A DNA stretch of 11,953 nucleotides from Thiobacillus sp. UBA6918. GTDB taxonomy: Bacteria; Pseudomonadota; Gammaproteobacteria; Burkholderiales; Thiobacillaceae. The stretch covers positions 393 through 12,345 of the forward strand of contig DKAU01000087.1 of assembly GCA_002450925.1 (NCBI GenBank). The letters run 5' to 3'. Position 1 is the stretch's first letter. Each line of letters begins with the position of its first letter. Below the pieces are notes generated by a model. That model did no database searches and had not been told where the DNA came from. It saw only the letters and a list, made by a program, of their open reading frames with translations. This document shows positions 1 through 8,003 of the stretch, one piece after another. Both the position numbers and the translations under genes were made by a program.

Positions 1-81
1 CAGTGGGCGGCTGAACGTTACAGAGTGGCAGGAGACAAGCTCAGCGAAGAGCCTGGCAGTGTAGTGGCCGGCGATGACTAA
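1..81 (+). CDS. C-terminal tail of an unidentified protein (partial)
   Basis: Frame 1 is open from the left edge to a TAA at 79-81, giving 26 residues that end in EPGSVVAGDD. The start lies outside the window. The stop directly abuts the stop of the convergent rpiA gene with no base between, which fits the compact convergent junctions elsewhere in the window. The fragment is too short to recognise a family; it is hydrophilic and acidic at the end. It could be a chance open frame, so existence and identity are both uncertain. Confidence 0.4.
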   Translation, partial: QWAAERYRVAGDKLSEEPGSVVAGDD

Positions 82-741
82 TCAGATGTCCTTGTAGGTA
101 TCCACGCCGTTTTCCGTCCCCAGCAGCAGAACGTCGGCCGGGCGTCTTGCAAACAGTCCGTTGGTTACAACACCCGTAAGTTGGTTGATTTCAGATTCCA
201 GTGCAACCGGATCAAGAATGCTCAACCCGTGAACGTCGAGGATGACGTTTCCGTTGTCGGTAGTGAAACCTTCGCGCAGTTTTGGTTGCCCCCCAAGCTT
301 GACCAGTTCGCGTGCCACATAGCTGCGCGCCATGGGGATAACTTCCACGGGAAGCGGGAATTTTCCAAGCACATCGACCAGTTTGGTCTGGTCGGCTACG
401 CAAATGAAGTATTTGGCGCAGGCAGCAACAATTTTTTCGCGGGTTAGCGCGCCGCCGCCGCCTTTGATCATGTGGTAATTGCGGGTAATTTCATCCGCGC
501 CGTCGACATAGATTTCCATCCCTCCAACACTGTTTAAATCAAGCACCTCAATACCGTGGCTCTTGAGACGGTTGGCGGTCGCTTCGGAACTGGCAACTGC
601 ACCATCGATGCGGCCCTTAACCTTGGCCAGTTCGTCGATGAAATAATTGGCAGTAGAACCGGTACCCACACCGATGATGCCGCCCTTAACGTAATCGACG
701 GCTGCACGCGCAACCGCTTGTTTCATCTCGTCTTGTGTCAT
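82..741 (-). CDS. rpiA: Ribose-5-phosphate isomerase A
   Basis: Interconverts ribose 5-phosphate and ribulose 5-phosphate in the non-oxidative pentose phosphate pathway (cytosol). The protein has 219 residues, the same length as the E. coli enzyme. Visible family motifs are the phosphate-binding GTGST at 26-30, DGADE at 80-84 and KGGGGALTREK at 93-103. These carry the expected active-site residues D80, D83, K93 and E102 (E. coli D81, D84, K94, E103). The ATG at 741 is preceded by a purine-rich AAGAAAGAG ribosome site. It diverges from ilvA across 84 bp and converges on the partial gene at the left edge. Nothing is missing or unusual. Confidence 0.97.
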   Translation of the reverse strand: MTQDEMKQAVARAAVDYVKGGIIGVGTGSTANYFIDELAKVKGRIDGAVASSEATANRLKSHGIEVLDLNSVGGMEIYVDGADEITRNYHMIKGGGGALTREKIVAACAKYFICVADQTKLVDVLGKFPLPVEVIPMARSYVARELVKLGGQPKLREGFTTDNGNVILDVHGLSILDPVALESEINQLTGVVTNGLFARRPADVLLLGTENGVDTYKDI

Positions 742-825
742 TTTTACTCTTTCTTCATCAAAATTTTCCGAAGATTAGCCCCAAAGCGCGTTTTTCACAA
801 ACGGGAATCCTGATAATCTTGACGC

Positions 826-2346
826 ATGGCACATGAAATTAACGATTATCTGGAACGCATCCTGACCGCACGGGTATATGACGTGGCGGTAGAGACGCCG
901 CTTGAAGTGGCCGGCAACTTGTCGCGCCGCTTGAATAATACGGTCTACCTGAAGCGCGAAGACCTTCAGCCTGTGTTTTCCTTCAAGTTGCGTGGGGCCT
1001 ACAACAAGATGGCCAAACTGACACCTGCCCAATTGAAGAAAGGCGTGGTTGCCGCATCTGCCGGAAACCATGCTCAGGGCGTGGCACTGGCGGCCCAGAG
1101 ACTCGGGGCCAAGGCGACAATCGTCATGCCTGCCACCACCCCCCAGATCAAGGTTGATGCCGTGGCCTCGCGAGGCGCAAAAGTCATCCTGCACGGTGAC
1201 TCCTACGATGAGGCGTATGAGCACGCCATGTTGTTGACAAAGAAGAACAAGTCAACTTTCGTCCATCCCTACGACGACCCCGATGTTATTGCAGGCCAGG
1301 GCACGATCGCCATGGAAATGCTGCACCAGCACCAGGGCCCCGTCCATGCTGTCTACGTGCCGGTGGGTGGTGGTGGACTGATCGCCGGCATTGCCGCATA
1401 CATCAAGCGACTGCGCCCGGAAATCAAGGTCATCGGGGTGGAACCGGAAGATGCAGATGCAATGGCACGATCGCTTTGCCGCAACGAGCGGGTAAGACTG
1501 TCGCAAGTAGGCATTTTTGCTGATGGCGTGGCGGTGAAACAGGTCGGGAAGGAAACCTTCCGCTTGGCGCAACTCTATGTTGATGAGGTAATACGCGTCG
1601 ACAACGATGCCATCTGTGCTGCGATCAAGGATGTGTTTGAAGATACACGCTCGATTCTCGAGCCGGCCGGCGCCTTGTCAGTTGCCGGACTGAAGGCTGC
1701 AGTTGCGGGCGACAAACTAAAAGGAAAATCCCTGATCGCAATTGCATCAGGCGCGAACATGAACTTTGACAGGCTGCGACACGTTGCCGAGCGAGCTGAA
1801 TTGGGCGAGAAACGTGAAGCGATCCTGGCGGTAACCATTCCCGAGACTCCCGGCAGCTTCAAGGCATTCTGCGCGCTGCTGGGCGCGCGCAGCATCACCG
1901 AATTCAATTATCGCTATGACGATCCCAAGCGGGCAAGGGTGTTTGTCGGTCTCCAGATTCAGGGAGCCGGAGAAATCGAGAAACTGGTTTCGCTGTTGAA
2001 AAAGCAGGAGCTTGATGCGGTTGACCTGACCGATAACGAAATGGCCAAGCTGCATGTGCGCCATTTGGTGGGCGGACATTCACCGCTGGCCAAGAATGAA
2101 CTGATCTACCGTTTTGAGTTCCCGGAACGTCCTGGGGCCTTGATGAAATTCCTGAATAGCATGAGCCACGACTGGAACATCAGCCTGTTCCATTACCGCA
2201 ACCATGGCACGGACTATGGCCGGATATTGGTAGGCATCCAGGTGCCTCCAAAAGAAAAGCCCAGCTTCCAGAAATTCCTGGACAAGCTGGGCTATCGTTA
2301 CTGGGACGAGACCCGCAATCCGGCCTACAAGCTGTTCCTGGCCTGA
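826..2346 (+). CDS. ilvA: Threonine dehydratase (threonine deaminase), biosynthetic
   Basis: PLP enzyme that deaminates L-threonine to 2-oxobutanoate, the first committed step to isoleucine; cytosolic. It has 506 residues, close to the 514 of E. coli IlvA. The N-terminal catalytic domain (about 1-325) has the PLP lysine K54 in SFKLRGAYN, the ASAGNHAQG segment near 77-85 and the phosphate-binding glycine loop GGGGL at 181-185. The C-terminal part (about 330-506) holds two ACT-like regulatory subdomains, each starting with a PE(T/R)PG(S/A) turn, so it is the long, allosterically regulated form in which isoleucine inhibits and valine activates (family knowledge), not the short catabolic TdcB type. 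The ATG at 826 has no Shine-Dalgarno sequence. A GATAAT hexamer at 812-817 would start transcription almost at the ATG. Confidence 0.96.
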   Translation: MAHEINDYLERILTARVYDVAVETPLEVAGNLSRRLNNTVYLKREDLQPVFSFKLRGAYNKMAKLTPAQLKKGVVAASAGNHAQGVALAAQRLGAKATIVMPATTPQIKVDAVASRGAKVILHGDSYDEAYEHAMLLTKKNKSTFVHPYDDPDVIAGQGTIAMEMLHQHQGPVHAVYVPVGGGGLIAGIAAYIKRLRPEIKVIGVEPEDADAMARSLCRNERVRLSQVGIFADGVAVKQVGKETFRLAQLYVDEVIRVDNDAICAAIKDVFEDTRSILEPAGALSVAGLKAAVAGDKLKGKSLIAIASGANMNFDRLRHVAERAELGEKREAILAVTIPETPGSFKAFCALLGARSITEFNYRYDDPKRARVFVGLQIQGAGEIEKLVSLLKKQELDAVDLTDNEMAKLHVRHLVGGHSPLAKNELIYRFEFPERPGALMKFLNSMSHDWNISLFHYRNHGTDYGRILVGIQVPPKEKPSFQKFLDKLGYRYWDETRNPAYKLFLA

Positions 2347-2365
2347 GCGGATGGCACTGCGCCGC

Positions 2366-2560
2366 TTAGCCTTCTTTCTTCGCGCCCAAAGTGTTCATTC
2401 CCAGAATGTGGAGGAGTGGGCAAAAGCGTATCAACCCGGTAACGAGAGGGATAAGACCAATCCAGGTCCAAACCGGCCCGCCAGCCAAAGCCCAGACAAT
2501 CAGTGCAACGCCAACAACAATGCGAATGATTCGATCTGTGTTTCCTACGTTTGCAATCAT
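2366..2560 (-). CDS. DUF2892 / YgaP-like small inner-membrane protein
   Basis: A 64-residue protein with the pattern of the DUF2892 family: N-terminal NVGxxDRIIRIVVG, then two hydrophobic segments (about 12-28 and 31-47) and a conserved GLIPLVTGLIRFCPLLHILGMNT region containing the CP motif. The same module forms the membrane part of E. coli YgaP, there fused to a rhodanese; here it stands alone. The molecular role of the stand-alone form is not established. The start is well supported by GGAGGG at 2570-2565, 4 nt before the ATG at 2560. Its stop is 19 bp from the convergent ilvA stop, and its 5' end faces slt. This gene lies entirely antisense to an upstream open extension of the slt frame, which argues that the extension is not translated. 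Confidence 0.85.
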   Translation of the reverse strand: MIANVGNTDRIIRIVVGVALIVWALAGGPVWTWIGLIPLVTGLIRFCPLLHILGMNTLGAKKEG

Positions 2561-2575
2561 GTAGCCCTCCGTTTG

Positions 2576-4585
2576 TTGAAAAAGTGTTTCGTCCGGCTGT
2601 CCGCTGTCCAGCGTGACTTGCCCAGTATATTCAATTCATTGGTGGTTCTGTCAATTTTGCTTTTGGCCACACCGGCCAAAGCCGATGTCGGCGATGATTT
2701 CCTGGCGGCGCGTGAGGCATGGGCTGCAGGAGACATGAGGCGATTTGATCGGTACGCAAACAAACTGCCTGAGGACGATGCGCTTTATCCCTATATCGCC
2801 TATTGGAAAGTGGCGCGACAACTGGATAACGATGCAAAAATTGCCGATTTCCTGGCGATGTATTCTGGTTCCTGGCTTGCGGAAAAATTGCGTGCTGAAT
2901 GGCTCAAGGATCTTGGTCGCCGTGAATTATGGCCAGCCTATCAGGCCGAGTTCCCAAAACTGGAAAAGCCTGATACTTCACACCTGTGCCTTGCGCGGCG
3001 TGCCGAACTGATGGCGGGCGATAACAGATCTGTAGGCGATGCCGTTTCTCTATGGTTTACAGGCAAGGATCTGCCATCTTCCTGTACCCAATTGTTTGCT
3101 GCATTGCTGCAGTTGAAATGGCTGACTGAAGAAGATGTGTGGAAGAGGCTGCGCCTGGCGCTGGGAGCCGGGAATACCGGCGTAGCAAAATCCCTGCTGA
3201 ACTATCTGCCTGAAGAAAGTCGACCCGGCGGCATCTCGATGGATCAGGCTTTGCGTGACCCGGACAAGTATCTTTCCGGAGAAACTACAAACTGGGGTAA
3301 CCGGGGATCACGTGAAGTCGCTTTCTTCGCGCTTTCCCGCCTGGCAAGAAAAGACACGGTGGCTGCCGCGCGTGCCATTGAGCCGAACCTTCTTAAGCTG
3401 TCCGAGGCTGACCAGCAATATATGTGGGGTGTTCTAGCGCTCTATGCCGCTCGCAGCCATGAGCCTCAGGCGCTACCCTGGTTTGAGAAAAATGGCGGTA
3501 ATGGGTTATCAGATTTGCAGCGTGAATGGTGGGCAAGGTCTGCTCTGCGTGCAGGAGATTGGCGAACCACGCTCTGGGCTGTAAGCGGCATGACAACGGA
3601 AATGCGTGAACAAGCTGTCTGGAGATACTGGCGCGCAAGAGCGTTGAAGGCTATCGGTCAGGTTCTTGCCGCCAACCAGATTTTTGCCCCCTTGTCGCGT
3701 GAGCATCACTACTATGGCCAGCTCGCCGCGGAAGAGCTTGGTGCGGTCTTGGGTGGCCAGACGATCAATATCAAGGTCTCTGGTGAGGAAGTGAATGTAG
3801 TGTCACGCGATTCAGCCGTAGCACGCGCATTGGCGCTGTATGCCTTGGGGTTGCGCACCGAGGCTGCAAATGAGTGGATCTGGGCAGTACGTAATTTCAA
3901 TGACCGACAGTTACTCGCTGCGGCGGAGCTGGCCAGACGTAACGACTGGTATGACCGAGCCATCAACACGGCTGAAAAAACACAGGACCAGCACGATTTT
4001 GATCTGCGTTTCATTTCACCCTACCGAGACCTTGCATCCAAGGAAGCGAAGGAAAACAGCCTGGATGAGGCATGGGTTTTTGGCTTGATCAGGCAGGAAA
4101 GCAGGTTCGTCAACGTGGCCAAGTCTAGCGTGGGTGCACAAGGGCTGATGCAGATTATGCCGGCTACAGGAAGATGGATTGCCCAGCGTCTGGGCATCAA
4201 GGGATTCAAGACGGGTAGTCTTAGCGAGCCTGAAACCAATATCAAGTTCGGCGCATACTATTTGAAGCATGTAATGGACAGTCTGGACGGGCAACCTGTA
4301 TTGGCAACGGCTGCCTACAATGCCGGCCCACGCCGCGCCCAGCGCTGGCGCGACAGCAAGGCCATGGAGGCAGCGGTTTATATAGAAAGCATCCCGTTTA
4401 ATGAAACCCGGGAATACGTAAAAAAGGTGATGAGCAATGCCATGTATTACGCCTTGCGTTTCGGTCAGCCTTCGGTATTGTTAAGCGATCGTCTGGGCAC
4501 GATTCCCGCACGAAATGTTCCCGCGCCACCTGAGGATGAAAATGATAAACAGCCCAGCTTGGAAGCGTCAGGGGACGAAAGCTAA
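2576..4585 (+). CDS. slt: Soluble lytic murein transglycosylase (Slt70-like)
   Basis: Periplasmic enzyme that cleaves the MurNAc-GlcNAc bond of peptidoglycan to give 1,6-anhydro products. The mature part starts near 2684, after a signal peptide ending LLLATPAKA. It is about 634 residues (E. coli Slt70 about 618), with a long helical superhelix domain and then a C-terminal SLT domain. The catalytic glutamate is in IRQESRF (codon 4097-4099), followed by GLMQIMP and AAYNAGPRR. The start is uncertain. No in-frame ATG lies between 2351 and the mature region, and the ATG at 2351 would run antisense through the whole DUF2892 gene. TTG at 2576 is chosen because it gives a positively charged n-region (KKCFVR). 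TTG at 2573 and 2618 are alternatives; none has a clear ribosome site. It heads a likely operon with the NDUFA9-like gene and cca. Confidence 0.9.
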   Translation: MKKCFVRLSAVQRDLPSIFNSLVVLSILLLATPAKADVGDDFLAAREAWAAGDMRRFDRYANKLPEDDALYPYIAYWKVARQLDNDAKIADFLAMYSGSWLAEKLRAEWLKDLGRRELWPAYQAEFPKLEKPDTSHLCLARRAELMAGDNRSVGDAVSLWFTGKDLPSSCTQLFAALLQLKWLTEEDVWKRLRLALGAGNTGVAKSLLNYLPEESRPGGISMDQALRDPDKYLSGETTNWGNRGSREVAFFALSRLARKDTVAAARAIEPNLLKLSEADQQYMWGVLALYAARSHEPQALPWFEKNGGNGLSDLQREWWARSALRAGDWRTTLWAVSGMTTEMREQAVWRYWRARALKAIGQVLAANQIFAPLSREHHYYGQLAAEELGAVLGGQTINIKVSGEEVNVVSRDSAVARALALYALGLRTEAANEWIWAVRNFNDRQLLAAAELARRNDWYDRAINTAEKTQDQHDFDLRFISPYRDLASKEAKENSLDEAWVFGLIRQESRFVNVAKSSVGAQGLMQIMPATGRWIAQRLGIKGFKTGSLSEPETNIKFGAYYLKHVMDSLDGQPVLATAAYNAGPRRAQRWRDSKAMEAAVYIESIPFNETREYVKKVMSNAMYYALRFGQPSVLLSDRLGTIPARNVPAPPEDENDKQPSLEASGDES

Positions 4586-4617
4586 AATTCCCTCATCCTT
4601 AAACTGAATCAGGAAAA

Positions 4618-5652
4618 ATGAGTTTCGAAAAAATTTGTGTATTGGGCGGATCCGGCTTTGTCGGCAGTGCCGTGGTTGCCGAACTTGTTGCTCGCGGCAA
4701 GCAGGTGAAGGTGCTGACGCGCAAACGTGAACGTGCAAAGGGTTTGATTTTGCTACCGACAGTGGAAGTGGTCGAAGCTGATATACATGATGAACGCATC
4801 CTCGCTCGGCAATTCAAGGCTTGTGATGCCGTCATCAATCTGGTGGGCATATTGCATGAATCGTCCAGGGGGCGCGTAGACAAGCCGAGTGCGCGCCGGG
4901 GCGATTTTCATGAGAGCCATATCGAGTTACCTCGCAAGATCATCAGCGCTTGTGCTGAGGCGGGTGTTTCGCGACTGTTGCACATGAGCGCTTTGGGGGC
5001 AGACCCAGCTTCGCGTTCCGCCTACCAGCGCTCCAAAGGTGTCGGCGAAACATTGGTGAGGGAAGCGGGCTGGGCCGCTGCCGCAAACCCGGGCACTCTT
5101 GGTGGGGCCAAACTTACCGCGCGCCGTGGCATGCAAATCACCATCTTCAGGCCTTCAGTCATATTCGGGCCAGGTGACAGCTTCCTGAACCTGTTTGCTC
5201 GTCTGCTCAAGGCGCTTCCCTTGTTGCCGCTTGCCTGTCCGGATGCGCGATTCCAGCCTGTCTTTGTGGATGATGTCGCACGGGCGTTCGCCAACAGCCT
5301 TGATGAACTGGAAACCTTCGGCAGGACCTACGACTTGTGTGGCCCGCGTGAATACAGTCTCCTGCAGTTGATGCAGTACCTGAAAAAAATGCTGGGTGGC
5401 AGCTGCAGGTTAATACCCATGTCAGACCAGTTGTCCTATTTGAATGCATGGTTCCTGGAACTGAAGCCCGGTGCCAAGCTGATGACACGCGACAACTATT
5501 ATGCGATGCAGATACCCAATGTCTGTAGAGGCAGTAATCCAGAACCACCCGGCTGGCAGCCGCATGCGCTGGAAGCGCTTGGGCCAGCGTGGTTGAGTGG
5601 CGATCAGATGCGTGGCCATTACGGCGAATACCGTAATCACGCGCACAGATAG
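4618..5652 (+). CDS. Complex I NDUFA9-like NAD(P)-binding protein (atypical SDR / epimerase family)
   Basis: A 344-residue atypical short-chain dehydrogenase of the family often annotated as complex I NDUFA9 subunit family or NAD-dependent epimerase. The N-terminal Rossmann fold has the glycine motif GGSGFVG (10-16). Downstream are NLVGIL (74-79), SALGADPASRSAYQRSK (124-140, with Y136 and K140 in the SDR YxxxK position) and FRPSVIFGPGDSFLNLFA (177-194). A segment of about 20 residues rich in Ala and Gly (about 152-171) sits between VREAG and QITIFRPS, where relatives I know run straight through. Bacterial members are of uncertain function; quinone biosynthesis or complex I support has been suggested for relatives. 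It starts 32 bp after slt with an AGGA ribosome site and ends 11 bp before cca. No complex I gene is in the window. Confidence 0.85.
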   Translation: MSFEKICVLGGSGFVGSAVVAELVARGKQVKVLTRKRERAKGLILLPTVEVVEADIHDERILARQFKACDAVINLVGILHESSRGRVDKPSARRGDFHESHIELPRKIISACAEAGVSRLLHMSALGADPASRSAYQRSKGVGETLVREAGWAAAANPGTLGGAKLTARRGMQITIFRPSVIFGPGDSFLNLFARLLKALPLLPLACPDARFQPVFVDDVARAFANSLDELETFGRTYDLCGPREYSLLQLMQYLKKMLGGSCRLIPMSDQLSYLNAWFLELKPGAKLMTRDNYYAMQIPNVCRGSNPEPPGWQPHALEALGPAWLSGDQMRGHYGEYRNHAHR

Positions 5653-5663
5653 GTGTCCCCATC

Positions 5664-6881
5664 GTGAAAACGTACGTGGTCGGCGGCGCAGTCAGGGATG
5701 AACTGCTTGGCCTGCCTGTGCAGGACCGCGATCATGTCGTGGTAGGCGCCACGCCAGAGGAAATGGTTGACATAGGATACAAGCCGGTTGGCCAGGATTT
5801 TCCGGTATTCCTGCATCCACAAACACGCGAGGAATATGCGCTCGCACGCACCGAACGCAAATCGGGACGTGGATACAAGGGTTTCACAGTCTTCGCCTCT
5901 CCCGAGGTCACCTTGGAAGAAGACCTGCGCAGGCGCGACCTGACCATCAATGCAATGGCCCGGGATGAAAGTGGAAATCTGATCGACCCCTACAATGGCC
6001 AGCGAGACCTTGAAGCCAAGGTTTTACGCCATGTCAGCGAGGCGTTTGCCGAAGATCCAGTCAGGATACTGCGAGTTGCGCGTTTTGCTGCACGCTTCGC
6101 TGATTTCAACATCGCACCTGAAACGATGGAACTGATGCGTGGGATGGTAAATGCCGGCGAAGTCGACGAACTGGTACCGGAACGAGTCTGGCAGGAAATA
6201 TCGCGTGGGTTGATGGAAAAGCGACCCTCGCGCATGTTCCTGGTGTTGCGAGAGTGCGGCGCGCTGAAAAAACTGCTGCCCGAAGTCGATAAATTGTTCG
6301 GCGTGCCACAGCCCCCGGAATACCACCCTGAAATCGATACAGGGTTGCATGTCATGCTGGTGCTCGACTGGGCTGCGCAACAGCTTTTCAGCCTGCCTGT
6401 CCGATTTGCTGCGCTGACACACGATCTTGGCAAAGGGGCAACCCCACAGGAGCTTTGGCCAAAACATATCGGGCATGAAGCGAAGAGCGTTGAACTGGTG
6501 CGCATGCTGAGCGAGAGAATCCGCGTTCCGGCAGATTGCCGGGATCTCGCCATTGCCGTGGCGCGCGATCATGGAAACGTTCATCGAGCGCTTGAATTGC
6601 GTTCCGGCACAGTGGTTGAATTGTTCGAGCGGGTTGATGCCTTTCGTCGTCCTGAACGTTTTATGGAATTTCTTCGTGCCTGTGAATGCGATTTTCATGG
6701 ACGCCCTGGATATGAAAGTCGCCCTTTCCCTGAAATAAATTACCTCCAGCAAGCGCTGGCGTTGGCGCAAGGCGTTGATGCGGGAGAAGTGGCAAAGCGT
6801 GTTGATCCGGCAAGGATCAAAGAGGCTGTTTTCCAGGCGCGGGCAGAAGCCATTGCCGCGTGGCGGCAACGAGAAGGCTAG
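5664..6881 (+). CDS. cca: Multifunctional CCA tRNA nucleotidyltransferase
   Basis: Adds or repairs the 3'-terminal CCA of tRNAs without a nucleic acid template. It has 405 residues and aligns by eye along its length with E. coli Cca (412). The class II nucleotidyltransferase head has VGGAVRDELLG (6-16) and the metal-binding DRD (D21, D23), then RRDLTINA (90-97) and EDPVRILRVARF (130-141). The C-terminal half has an HD motif in LTHDLGKG (H253, D254), so this is the type with an added HD domain giving phosphohydrolase/phosphodiesterase activity. The start codon is GTG at 5664, fixed by the conserved N-terminus MKTYVVGGAVRD, with TAGGTG about 10 nt upstream. The stop overlaps that of the convergent aminopeptidase gene by 4 bp. 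Confidence 0.97.
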   Translation: MKTYVVGGAVRDELLGLPVQDRDHVVVGATPEEMVDIGYKPVGQDFPVFLHPQTREEYALARTERKSGRGYKGFTVFASPEVTLEEDLRRRDLTINAMARDESGNLIDPYNGQRDLEAKVLRHVSEAFAEDPVRILRVARFAARFADFNIAPETMELMRGMVNAGEVDELVPERVWQEISRGLMEKRPSRMFLVLRECGALKKLLPEVDKLFGVPQPPEYHPEIDTGLHVMLVLDWAAQQLFSLPVRFAALTHDLGKGATPQELWPKHIGHEAKSVELVRMLSERIRVPADCRDLAIAVARDHGNVHRALELRSGTVVELFERVDAFRRPERFMEFLRACECDFHGRPGYESRPFPEINYLQQALALAQGVDAGEVAKRVDPARIKEAVFQARAEAIAAWRQREG

Positions 6882-7894
6882 GCGTGTTGTCTGGCAGAGT
6901 CTTCCAGTTGCCGTGCCTTTGCTTGTACGGCCGAGTAGAAGGCCGTGAAGTCGCCACCGACATTTCTGAGCATTTCACGGAACATTGACACATCATCAAA
7001 ATAGGTAGCGACAGCCGAAAGTTTGGCGTTGTTGATATCGCCATCAAACCAGGGGTCGTAGGACGACCAGACTGGATCATTAATCTTGCGTTCATGATGT
7101 GCCTTGCGCATTGATTCCAGAATTTCCTGTTTGAGCCGTCTTTTTTCTGAATCCGGACGTTCCGAAGCGTAAAGCTCACCCAGCTGTGCCCGGGTATCTT
7201 TTACAGCCGAGAAGAAAGCGTCTGCCCTTGCAAGGGATGCGCGATACCGGCTCAAGGCACCTTCATCGCTGCTGTTTTTCAGCCACTGTAAAGTGCCTTC
7301 GATTTCGACTGCTCGCGCAAACGATTCATTGAAAGTGGTATTGCTTTTTACATACACAACCTGATGTGCGAGCTCATGGAAAATCAGGCCCGCAAGCTTT
7401 TCTTCGGGCAGGCGCAGCATGGTCGAGGTGATGGGGTCATCGAAGAAACCCAGCGTGGAATAGGCCGTCACACCGCCTACTGTCACGTCATCGCCAGCTT
7501 CGCGGAATTCATTGGCGTATTCCAACGCCAATTCTTTTGAGTAGTAACCGCGGTAAGGCACACAGCCCACGACGGGGAAACACGATGTCCGTGGCTGTAG
7601 ATCAAACTCTGGTGTCGCCCAAACGTTCCATACCGGATAGTCGCGATCAAGCGCTGCATAGTTGCGATAGGAGCCATTATTCGGCAATCCAAGTTCGCGG
7701 CTGGCAAATTCTCGTATTTCGGCAACCCGCTGAAGATGTGTTTTCAGGTTGATCGGGGCGGCGTTGTCTTCAATGAGGTCGGAAACGGGCTGGCGCTTGG
7801 ACATCAGGTCAAGATGGCCGAGCGTGGCATGTATTGGATAACAGCCGGTCAAAAAAGGGAACAGGGCAAAGCAGATAAACGGTATGCGGAGCAT
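6878..7894 (-). CDS. Predicted zinc aminopeptidase lipoprotein (COG4324 type)
   Basis: A 338-residue predicted metallopeptidase matching the putative aminopeptidase family COG4324, judged from memory of the family. The first 17 residues form a lipoprotein signal peptide with lipobox LTGC (C18), so it is probably membrane-anchored and faces the periplasm. The zinc signature is HELAH (173-177) in a LIFHELAHQ context, followed by FNESFARAVEIEG (188-200), whose first glutamate is the likely third zinc ligand (gluzincin-like). A conserved-looking stretch with paired cysteines (about 105 and 111) and a YSTLGFFDDP motif precede it. The substrate is unknown. ATG at 7894 is chosen over an adjacent TTG at 7897; no clear ribosome site is visible. 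The stop TAG shares the palindrome CTAG with the cca stop. Confidence 0.85.
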   Translation of the reverse strand: MLRIPFICFALFPFLTGCYPIHATLGHLDLMSKRQPVSDLIEDNAAPINLKTHLQRVAEIREFASRELGLPNNGSYRNYAALDRDYPVWNVWATPEFDLQPRTSCFPVVGCVPYRGYYSKELALEYANEFREAGDDVTVGGVTAYSTLGFFDDPITSTMLRLPEEKLAGLIFHELAHQVVYVKSNTTFNESFARAVEIEGTLQWLKNSSDEGALSRYRASLARADAFFSAVKDTRAQLGELYASERPDSEKRRLKQEILESMRKAHHERKINDPVWSSYDPWFDGDINNAKLSAVATYFDDVSMFREMLRNVGGDFTAFYSAVQAKARQLEDSARQHA

Positions 7895-7968
7895 CAATGT
7901 TGGCTATCTAATAAACAACCCCATTCAGCTTAGCGCATTTCGCCCTGTTTTGAGTTTGAAAAGCCAAG

Positions 7969-7997
7969 AACAAGGCGAGTTGCAGCTCGCCTTTGTT
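7969..7997 (-). terminator. Probable terminator of the three-gene envelope cassette
   Basis: An inverted repeat: GGCGAG (7974-7979) pairs with CTCGCC (7986-7991) around a 6-nt loop. It extends outward by AACAA (7969-7973) against TTTGTT (7992-7997) with one bulged base. It begins 7 bp after the stop of the His-rich secreted gene in its direction of transcription. On the minus strand the stem is followed by a moderately T-rich stretch (TTGTTCTTGGCTTTT). The stem is strong but the T-run is interrupted, so the call is likely rather than certain. Confidence 0.6.
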
Positions 7998-8003
7998 CAA
8001 TTG

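Noticed and set aside
2346..2366. AGCGG / CCGCT inverted repeat between the ilvA and DUF2892 stops
   Set aside because: The stem is only 5 bp with an 11-nt loop, and the T-rich stretch lies inside the opposing gene. It might help bidirectional termination but is too weak to call.
2351..2575. N-terminal extension of the slt frame from ATG 2351
   Set aside because: It is antisense to the well-supported DUF2892 gene, is rich in Asn/Pro/Ser without domain character, and would bury the signal peptide at about residue 90-110.
6024..6869. 281-residue antisense open frame inside cca
   Set aside because: It lies wholly opposite a clearly conserved gene, has no recognisable domain, and its residue composition is typical of a shadow frame. 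The same applies to 5207-5662 and 5990-6553.
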